A stretch of 64,000 nucleotides of DNA from Helicoverpa zea (taxonomy: Eukaryota; Arthropoda; Insecta; Lepidoptera; Noctuidae): contig NC_061454.1 of NCBI RefSeq assembly GCF_022581195.2, positions 4,898,001 to 4,962,000 of the forward strand. The letters run 5' to 3'. This document shows positions 24,613 to 34,900 of the stretch, piece by piece (the first letter of the stretch is position 1; the number at the start of each line of letters is the position of its first letter). The notes beneath the pieces are model-generated. The model saw only the letters and a program-made list of their open reading frames with translations, was not told where the DNA came from and searched no databases. The translations under genes and the position numbers were made by a program.

Positions 24613-25545
24613 TAGTTCTTTAACTCGTGGCTCATAGAGCACTTTGATATACTTATGTGTCTAATATTTATTAGAAGAAAAAAAAACTAATATAAAATTA
24701 CTGCAGTCCATTTCATCGGCAGTACATTTTTTATAAAGTACTTAAATTGAGTTATAAGTACATATTTTGGAGGTAACGATTCTCCGCCACGTTTTTATAC
24801 GTCCTAATAAATAGTTGCTATATTGATTATTATAGAAGGCAAACCCGTATTTACCAAAGCCTAGTATGGGAACGCGTTAGTTCCCGTTATGCCTTAAGTA
24901 AGATATTAGGCAGGACCTAATAGGGAATTTATTATAAACAGCACATAGCTTTTTATAAATATTTATTGTGAACTCGTTGATTAGTGTTCCCCAGGCTCTA
25001 TGTCAAATTGTATGTGAGTTAATGTTTATTGTTTTATGTTGTGACTATAAGATGTGATCTGGCGTGGCGTAAATAGTTTATATTGTAGTCGAGTTGTTTT
25101 CCGAAGCATTACATTTTTATATCAACGATTTTACAAGCTATATAAATATCAATAGTCGCTTTGAAATGCGGACTGTTGTGACTAGCACAAAACATGTTTG
25201 CATTTATGAAACTGCTTTCCACATTTACTAAATGTTTATGAAGCCACGCCTTATTGCACAAATTTTATTCGAATGCACACTGAAGACACGGGCCTTAGTT
25301 GTTTTTTCAAGTTGTGATATATTATAGCCAATTGTTTATGTATTTACTGTTGCATTTTAATTGATGTGCACTTGTGTGGAAAGTATATCAGCCGGGTAAC
25401 AGCTATTTCTGTGTAACGGCTATGGGTTCTAGTCCCTGATGAGTAAGTTATGTATTATTATGTAACATTGTTGTTTGATACAAGTGAGAATCATTAGTGA
25501 CTACAAACTTACGAGTACATGGATTTTAAATATTTATCGAATAAC

Positions 25546-25605
25546 TAGCTGTTGCCCGCAACTTCGTCTGCGTGGGCAATATAGAATAGTCAAAATACTA
25601 CTTAT
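25546..25605 (+). repeat. Lepidopteran interspersed repeat fragment
   Basis: CTAGCTGTTGCCCGCAACTT and the following CGTCTGCGTGGGC resemble the start of a very common lepidopteran non-autonomous repeat. Its far end is not recognised here. Confidence 0.5.
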
Positions 25606-25839
25606 CCCGTAGGTGCATTCTTTCACGTGACAGTATAATTAGGATTAGCACTTAGCAGTCGCATAGATTCATTGATCAAGGTTGTGTTGTGGATGTGACC
25701 ATTTATCTAAACAAAAGAAGTAAAGTTTGTGACGTTGTGAATATCTCTGGATCTAGTCAGCCAATTTGGAAAATTATTACGTATGGTGCGTAAGTAATTT
25801 TCACAGGAAACAGTTATAATCTATGTCTATATGCTTTGA

Positions 25840-25907
25840 TCTCAGTGGCATGCACTTAGAGAGGCCTATGTCCAGCAGTGGACTGCGATAGGCTGATGAT
25901 GATGATG
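25840..25907 (+). repeat. 5'-truncated LINE tail with 11-bp TSD
   Basis: AGGCCTATGTCCAGCAGTGG, the following ACTGCGATAGGC and a (GATG)n terminus form a familiar lepidopteran LINE 3' end. ATATGCTTTGA is duplicated at 25829-25839 and 25908-25918. Confidence 0.8.
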
Positions 25908-25959
25908 ATATGCTTTGAGTCTGACAAAGCTGTCATTTGTACATTTTCTGCAGCTGCTG

Positions 25960-26140
25960 CGACTAATCAGAAGCCAGAAAGTCTGTCAGTCTTACCATGG
26001 ATATCGGCTTGTGTAGTTGACTGGATTGAAGATAGGTAGATAGGTAGTCGCTCCAAGCAAAATATTGGTACTCAAACAGATTCGGTGACTGGAAGCCAAC
26101 ACCAACATAGTTGGGGAATAGCCGGATGGATGATAAAATG
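25960..26140 (+). repeat. Degenerate SINE tail
   Basis: AGAAGCCAGAAAGTCTG and, further on, TGACTGGAAGCCAACACC and CAACATAGTTGGGGAATAG match the 3' half of the SINE at 53960-54332 with many substitutions. It is followed by GATGGATGATAAAATG. Confidence 0.65.
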
Positions 26141-26240
26141 AGTCATCATCATCAGCAGGCGCATAGGGTAGGATAGTTTCACTACTGGGGAGAAACACTT
26201 GTATGACGGGGATTTTCTGTGCACTTACTCACTATGGTAA

Positions 26241-26578
26241 GGCTGACCCCACATTAGGCGTGCGCGATCCTCGGGCGTGTGAGTAGCGCGGGCGTCGCGA
26301 GCACGCTGCATGAACGTCGCGTTTTGCTGCCCTGCGGCATGTGTGAAGAGTGCAAGCGACGCGGCGCTCGAGTTGCGTTCTTACCCCTTCGCCTGCTATC
26401 CCCGCCACCCGCTAAACGCCTTAGCAGTTAAACGTCAAGGAGAGCGGCGCGTGCGCGCCGCGACCTCGCTGTAGGTAAATGCCGCAGGGCAGCAAAACGC
26501 GACGTTCATGAAGCGTGCTCGCGACGCCCGCGCTACTCACACGCCCGAGGATCGCGCACGCCTAATGTGGGGGAGGCC
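26241..26578. mobile_element. GC-rich foldback MITE with TAA TSD
   Basis: About 100-bp inverted arms (left CCCCACATTAGGCGTGCGCG; right the complement) enclose a GC-rich loop, in sharp contrast to the AT-rich surroundings. TAA flanks both sides (26238-26240, 26579-26581), and the TIRs begin GGC. This fits a PIF/Harbinger-type MITE of 338 bp. The arms contain long open frames by composition alone. Confidence 0.8.
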
Positions 26579-26581
26579 TAA

Positions 26582-29500
26582 GCCGGGACTCCACCGAAAT
26601 GTTTGCATTAGTTCACGAATAGGCAAAATGTACGTATCTGTGAGAGTCCACTTCATGTGTTCGTACTTGAAACCTGCAGTTTTGCCAAGATTTTCAAAAT
26701 GTACGCTCTCAATTTGTCATTTCTTGGTGGAGCCAGCAAATCAAAAGAAACAAAAGTGTTGTATACTGGGAGTCACTACCGCACACCAGGAAAATTTCGC
26801 TCTTGCGTTTATATACCATATTTTGTGTCACACGTAAACAGGACGACAGTAAGTAAAAAAAGTCCACCGAAAAACTTTCAAAGATCTGATGAACGAACAA
26901 ATCAGACCTGACTTGGTCAACTGGGGCCAATCAGAGCTCTATGAAGCGATCATATGCTTTGGCTCCTACTGTTATTGTGGTTTCTGAAAATTTATTCACC
27001 TCATTCAACGATGAATGTAATTCTGATGGTACTATTAAGAACACTTGCTTAGCGCAGAAGCTGACGTTGGCAGGTCGACTCTTTTGACTTCTCGAATAGG
27101 ATACCATTGGTTTTTGTGCAATGCACACCTGCAACGCATGCTGGATTAGGATAGGATACAGGTGGATAGGATTTGCAACAGAAAACAATTCTGTCTTTGT
27201 GATTGAATGACATCAAACGTAGTTTTATATAAAAGGTGTTTTTTTAGACTTGGCTCGGGTCTTACTGAGACTGTTCGTAATCGTGACCAGTGCATTTGCG
27301 ATCAGAAGTTGAAAGTAAGCATGTGTCTGGTATGCGACGCGCAATTTGTACGTTTTCAGACGCATAAAGCATTTTACGTGTGTATGGTATTAAATCGAGA
27401 AAGCTCCCATTTCTTATCTGCACTTTGTATCTGGGCTTGTTCTTAAAGCTACAGAATCCTACATTACCTACCTACCTCACGCTTAGCAGCACTTGCGAGA
27501 GACAGATCCTCCTTTCTTCTAGGATTAAGTTTACATACTTTGCATCAAAAAAAATAATGAAGGTCTACTTAATACTATTCACTCAAAGTAATTTGTTTTA
27601 AGGCCACCACATTAGTGGAAGAGAAGCTAAACTATGTTTATGAAAACATCCTGATATAAACTCCATCTGTAACTTTAAATGATAATTAATTGTTATACTA
27701 AAGTCATCATTTTTGACATAATATTCAAAAAATAATTTAGATGGCACCGTTTTATATTTGGCTGAGAACTATTATTTTCCTTTCATCAAGGTGATAATTA
27801 TAATTGGATTTTGATGTGGCACGGCAAACTGACAAACACTATTGAAATGTCTATCGAAAAATTACACTACGTGTTAAAATATGGTGAATTACGGAAAATA
27901 CACAACTCCATCTGTTGAAATAATAATCCTCTATAAAGAATGTATGGTAATTTATTGTCATTTACCACCTCGCTCCTTTGACAAATTTTATGTATTTTAT
28001 TTAACACAGATTACCACAGATGGAGCTACTTTAACCTTGGCTAAACACAATTTTAATTTTTTTTTTCTTCCGAAGTTACTTATGAAGGTGTGATTTTCTG
28101 TGTAAAGGTTAATAATAGGCCGATCAACTAATATAAGTACAACATTCAAATGTACAGTTTTGACAAACAGATTGCGTGTCGTAATAATTTACATCTTGAA
28201 TTCACAAAATTAATCATATCTTTTGATAGAGTGAATCGATTTCGATGAAACAAAAACTAAGTAATACCCCAAGTTACGTAGAATTTTTTTATATAAGCAT
28301 TGTCTGCATTGAATTCGTAGGTTTTACGTGAATCCCGAACGAACAAACAGATAAACAGATAAACAGACAAACAGACAAACAGACAAACAGACAAAAATGA
28401 CAAAAATGATGGAAATGGGTTCTGTTAGTTATCCTTTAACATGCTGGCTATTTTTTTTGCCAATTTCTTCAATGTACAAAAATTACTTTTCTACAGATTT
28501 ATTATATGTATAGATAATTATTTCATAATAATTGTTTGTTTAACATTTTTGTTCATATGTATGTAATATATAAATAGTACAAACATAATATTTGCACAAT
28601 GAACAATATTGAATGCCAGGTACTGCTAGATTAAATAAAGTATTAATATACATCGCATTCCTCTGTATTGAATTCCCGTAATGTTCCTAAGTAGTAGTTG
28701 GAATTCAGAGAAAATTATACATATTATGCTGTGTACTGTCAATTTAGATGCCCTTTTGATTTGGAAATGTATTTGCAATAGAGTAGTTTAATTTAATTTG
28801 TACTGACACCTTATATGAGAATCGATAATTTAAATGTTCAATTGTTTGCATGTGTTCTGGAAATGGGTTTTTAAACTAATGCGTTATAATGAAGTTTGTA
28901 CTGTTCCTAGGAAAACTTTAGCAATAGAATTGTTCGCTAAGCGATGATTTGTGAGCTTTGTTCGGGGCTAAACTAACTTCCGTCCAAACTAATGTTCATA
29001 AGTTCGTGGGGAAGATAGACATAGTCGAATTCTGACGAAGGGGATGGGAAAGTATTTTATATGTATGTGTAGTAAATTAGAAACCCATTTCTATTAAAGT
29101 ATGACATGTTTAGACAGAAGATCGTTTAAACGCAGTGTTGCAACATATGACGATTATAGTCTTTTATGATACTTACTTACGTCCATTTGGATGATTGCGT
29201 TTACGCTAGTATGCTGCGTACAACATTGATGTTTATTCTGATGACTGCCAGGTAAATCGATGTGGATGTAACTTTTTAGGAATGTAGTATTTATTACTCT
29301 CTTTGATCGCGTAAATGAGGTATTTTGGAAAAAGTGCGGCTTTCAGCGTCCGCTTATACTGATGCAAAGCTTTTGTCTCTTTGTAGAAATCGAGATATGG
29401 GTGCTTGAGCAACCGATACAAAATATTATAGCGAGACTAACCTATCGTTGCGGCGTAGTACCTTTTTCACTACTAACTTATATAAATTCACTTTATACTG

Positions 29501-30600
29501 ACGACCAGGTAATGTCAAGTAACTTTGTCATGCTCTCTAGTAGCCAAATTGAGAGATACCAAGTTGTTTGACGTGAACTGTACGTTATGAAGTTGGATGC
29601 GTAAATTCAAAGTCGTCGATCGTGTTTTCGGTAGGAATAATGATTAATTATTCCCACGAGAAATATTATCTCACTGATATTTGTGAGTTAAATGCTTGAA
29701 TTAAATTGATCTGTCAATCACCAACACTGTTGCTTGAGATAATCCTGCTAGAGGTTTCGTAATTATGGAGTGAATTGCGGTATTACCATATAAATGGTGC
29801 TAAAAATAGCAGGGCTTTGTCGTTAGTATTTAGGCTTTTCTCATGCCTACTAGCAATTTATTCGGCTTTCAATGTTATGCCTATAAACTTCGAAGTTTCC
29901 ATATAAATCTTAGGATGTGTAACTGATGCATTTAGTACTACAACTGGTGCATCAAGTGATTATAGTGAGCATTTATAAACCTTAGAATTAACACTTCCAA
30001 GTAATTCCATTGGTTATTCTAAATGTGTTAATGTGTGTTCAATTAGAATGAAAGATGCTAGCATGAAATTATCTAGTAGGATAATCATGTCTCTATTCGT
30101 CAAGTAGAGAATCGAACGTGATAAGAATGAGTATAATAATACTTGGGAAAGTCTATATTTTTATAAGAAATCATTTTCGCTGCACTTCAATCATGGAAGT
30201 TGGTCTTGAATTCGAATTCATTAGTTTCCTTCATGCTATATCAATTAAAAGTCATTTGTCATGTGAATTACCACAAAATGTGTTTGCACAAATCAATTTT
30301 ACAATCAATATACCTATTGCAGATATAAAATTATAGGCGTACTTATAGCTTTCAATGTGATAGATTCAAAATAATAAAAAATCGCTACTTAGATGATTGT
30401 TGTCAATTTAGCTACCAATTAATATATCGAGATTTAACAGTACAAAGGTTTAAATAATAGGTTCACAACAATGTAACCAATAAAATATTGTAATTTTATG
30501 CCTCTGACAGTACATAATAATTAATTTTAAATTAAAATAATTATGTACCCAATACGACTTTTCGATGTATGTATGAATTGCCTAAAAGCTCTATGTTTTA
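26582..30600. other. Intergenic region with no recognisable gene
   Basis: This is AT-rich spacer between the ABHD2 and plexin genes. Several 60-110 codon ORFs occur on both strands, but none shows a recognised motif, splice structure or conservation that I can see. Apart from the tandem repeat at 28343-28396 and RTE-like sequence just upstream of it, I see nothing supportable. Confidence 0.6.
28343..28396. repeat. Microsatellite-like (AAACAGAC)n tract
   Basis: Seven or so units of an 8-bp motif (AAACAGAT then AAACAGAC) follow GTGAATCCCGAACGAACA, a sequence typical of the 3' region of RTE-like repeats. It is probably the tail of an old retroelement. Confidence 0.7.
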
Positions 30601-31900
30601 TTTATGTACATGTAATAAACGTTAATGAATAATACACAGTTTTTTGTTTTATCCCATTCATATTGAAATTATTCATTACAAAAGGATTGATAAATAAGTA
30701 TATTTCTAAGTCAATAATATAAAATTTCAAAGACGGGTGAATTTACGCTGCCTTACATTCTAGCAAGTTTTATATCTAACTAATACTATTATTAACATAT
30801 TCTGTAAATGGAATATTACGACAATTACTGTCAATATTTTTACAATACATTTGAGACTCGTAAAAAACATTAAGCTGGGGTTTATCTTCATTACACAAAT
30901 TGACAATACATACATAAATGATAGTTGAGCAAAAACATAATGAGATCACTAAATAGGTAATTAAAAAGAATGAGCATGGTCTGTTATTGCTTACAGAAAG
31001 TGCTTATAGTCCTTTTTTAGTGTTTGTTATTTTGACAGCATATAAATAAAAATGTGGTTAAAATAAAAGTATACAACATGATAAATTAATACTATCAATA
31101 TTCCAAATACAAATATCACAACATTTTCCTTAATTAATTCTTATTTCTCTTTACACATATATCTTAGCGTAATACACATCAATAGTTAAGTAATTTAGAT
31201 AAATACAAATAAGAACATTTACATTAGAAAATAATTTTCAGTGCCAGATCAATGTTACCATCCTTATTAAATCATATAATGTCATTACTATAAGAGAGCA
31301 TTAATTTGCTTTATATTAAAAATTATAAAAATAGCATGGCCACTGGGAGATTAAATGCATTACATTATTCCAAGTTACGTTTTATGGGACTATGAGAACT
31401 TTAAGTATGTATAATATTTGAAATATAATATGAAGTATGCATGAACTTCATAAAAGTGACCTTAGAAAATCTATTAGACTGTAGATAAAGATTTATTTGA
31501 AATGCATATAATAATTGATAGAAAAATAACAAGAATACTTAATAATAAAAAAAGTTCAAAAAGTCCCATAGTGTAATGCTGGCTGTTGAGTAAAAGATAC
31601 CAATATAGTTAGAATAATTTCACTTAATACTTACAAAAGATATTTTAATACTTATTACCTACATAGGTACTTTGACAAAAAATAAGTCCATAGCTATTAA
31701 GTATTCCGTCATGATTCACTGAAAAAAATATTTTTAATTTCTAACTAGAGTTATGAAACTGATATTATACAGTCTTTTTACATATCAGTTTTTGTAAGAT
31801 CTGAGTATTTTCAGAATAAATTAAAGCTTCTTTTTACAAAGTATGTATTATTATAAATAAATTACGTAAATGCAATCAAATCGTGACTGGTGTCATATAG
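30601..31900 (-). other. Probable plexin 3' UTR / flank
   Basis: Very AT-rich sequence downstream of the plexin stop codon, read on the minus strand. A candidate AATAAA (TTTATT on the plus strand) lies at 31492-31497, giving a 3' UTR of about 400 bases. Further candidates lie near 30597. No coding signal is seen. Confidence 0.4.
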
Positions 31901-34900
31901 TCAGCATATAGATGTAGGATCTCCTTCCATAGTGCACGCTATATTATCTAATTTATGAGCTAAGTGCATTTTGTTTTCTAGTCCTAATATAATTTGTTCT
32001 CTATATTTACTGACATAGATGTACAACTCTTTTAAGGCAGACAGAGTGTCAAACTCATTCAACTGTTCCACCGAGAGTTGTTGCATAGAAGTACTTAGCT
32101 CTTGGTCTGTTACTTGAGGTAATTGAGATACAGATTGATAAAATCTTATAACCATTTCCCTATACGTAGGCAAATCTTTAGCAAAAAGTAATTTGTTAGA
32201 AGGAGAATCTTTACATAATCGATGTTCTGTTAATGAACAAGCATCCATAAAAGTTTGCGCGATAACTGATAATGAGGAGTCCACAGTTGCGGTTTTATTT
32301 ATATCAAATATAAAATCTGGATTTTTTATGAGATTCACCCAAAATCTAAGAGGCAAGCTATTTGACTTCCAAGCATGAACGACTTCAGGATTCATGATAC
32401 CATGCGTCCTAGCCGCGTCATCGAAGAGATCAAACAACCACTTGACAGCTGGTGGCAATACTTCGTTAACGGTGAGGATAGTGCTGAAGAAGTCATCAAC
32501 GAACTTGTGGACTGTTCCTTTCGTAGACAACAGTCTCGTGAGGAATATCTCTGGGATGGCTTTGTGACTATGTTCTGAGGACTTGTTGATAATATGCTGA
32601 TACTCTATTGGTTTTACCAGGTGATAGTAATGGACATTTTGGTCTGTGATGTCACTGTTATATACTCTGATGTGGGAATTGGAGCAGTAAATTCCTGTAC
32701 AATTCTTACAAGGTATTTTGTATGGAGTGTTAAAACTGTCATTCTGGCGCGATATTAAGGACATGACAGCAGATTCTTTTACGCCGTAGTGAGCTAACGT
32801 GTTCAACTTACGCCAGCCATTAATCGTCTTCGTGGTGACATCTTCATCTTGAAGTGTAACATGTCCTCCTCTTCCGTGTCTCCATTCTAAATCAACTTCA
32901 TGGACGGAGGGTCTCATAGAGAACGGAGTATTTTTGAACAGAGCATCTAATATTTTAGATTTCACTTGTGAAATACTATCACAATCTAAGACCTTGCATT
33001 GAACTTTTTCATCAAAATCATCTTGAACTATATGCAGTGTTATAGTCTGATGGTCTATCTGTTCTTTCAAAAGCTTTTCTTCTGATAAAGAATATCGCGC
33101 TTCGTGTGTTATGGCATCAACAACTCCTTTTTCAATTTGATGTTTTATTGCTTTGAAAAGCAAAAACAAAGAGGATCCTGCGTAGTCTTTGAGGTAATAA
33201 TACATACAGAGAGCCATCCAATTAGTTAACATTTTTTCAACCACACTTTCTGTTCTTCTTAACATAAGTTGAGGGTGCTTATTGCATATCGATTTATCAA
33301 TGAGACGTAATAAAAGAGACTTTAAAATATCGGTTGCATATTCCATTTTCCCCATGAGTATTATCATCAGCAAGGAAGCCACGTTGACTTTGTCCCGAAT
33401 GTTAAACGACTTTTGTGACTCTAATGTGTCTATAAATGACAAAAGGAAACATTTATTATTCAAAAGTTGCTCAAATTGAATCATAGCTGCATCATAGTTG
33501 GTTCTCGGAGCGTTAATAAATTGCCGTTGGACATTCAGAATAGGATGGTCTGATACTCCCGGGAAGAATACCTTCATGACGTAGTTCACGTGATCTAGCG
33601 TCGGTATACCTGAGTGTTCCAAGTCAGCTGCCAAATCAGACATATCAGTTTGCAACTCAGCAAAAGCCAATTTACATTCTAATCTAACATTACTCTCTAA
33701 TGTATCCATTTGAATTTGTATCCTTTTATATTCTCTTTCAGCTTTTGTACTACGACGTCTGTACATAACTAGCACAATCATGAATATAAGCACTAGAAAG
33801 AAAGTTCCTCCAGCGATGCCAGCGATTACTTCAGGAGGGAAATTATAATTTCTAAGTAATTCGTAATGAAGATAACCAATAGGGAATCGCAAATTTTTAC
33901 CAACTTTTACAACAACCAAAGGTAAATTAATTTCTGATATTTGTACTCCATTTTCATCGGTGTTAGCAGGTTGTATTTCAGGAGGCGTGCACAGAAGTTG
34001 TTGCATTGTAAGGCTTGTAACGTTACAAGGCTGTGTTCCGATAGTGACAATAACATCCGATTCGTCACTTGCCCTTATTAAATTTTCACCTTCTATTACC
34101 AGTGGATCTCCTTTGTAAGATTTTACGCCCTTATTGGGGAATTGGTATACATAAGGATCCTCAACGAAAAGCATATGAGACCTAGGGGGGTTGAAGTGCT
34201 TCTCATGCATTGTTTCTACATTGTCTAAAACAAATCCAACTTTCATAGCTATTTGAGGAGTACTAGTCTGAGTTTTTGTTGCTTGCAAAATATCAAAATA
34301 TTTTTTATTAACTGCAGGACTAGGACATTCCATTTGATGTTCATTGAGGACAGTGCACTCTGTGTGGTTCACAGGCACCTCTTCATTAGCAAAATATAAT
34401 TTCATAAGAGGTTTTTGAATTGTGTGTAAATTCGTCCCATGAACGGTTATCATTCTTCCGCCGGATACGAAACTTTTGAGCGGTTTTATCTCCATTATGG
34501 TAGGGTCAGCAGTATAATTAAATAAATCCCCCTGCAAAGTGCGATTAGCATTATCTATGCCAACAGTCAATGTGTGGATAACTCTAGGCGCGTCCGCTTT
34601 TGGTGTGATACAAATTAATCTACTATTTGAGGTCTGAGTTGTGTTAACATAACAAGGAAGTTCATCCAAATAGGCAGAGATAGATGAACCTATGTTTAAA
34701 TGCTGCCCACCTATAGCTAGCTGAGTGCCACCTGCAACTGGCCCCAGGGTTGGATATAAACCTTGAAGTTTGATGTTTTTATAACTGAACAATACAGATG
34801 ATTCTGTATGACCTGAATCATTTTCTACTATCACTGGTGCTACAGTAGAGCCATTAGAGGGTCCAGTGCGACATGTAATGCTGACAGATACTTCAAAATC

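Noticed and set aside
26508..26911. ORFs of 84-109 codons downstream of and overlapping the GC-rich MITE
   Set aside because: The first part is the MITE arm and the rest has no recognisable motif. Open frames there follow base composition.
30118..30336. 72-codon plus-strand ORF in the spacer upstream of the plexin 3' end
   Set aside because: No motif, splice context or conservation is visible. It is of a size expected by chance.
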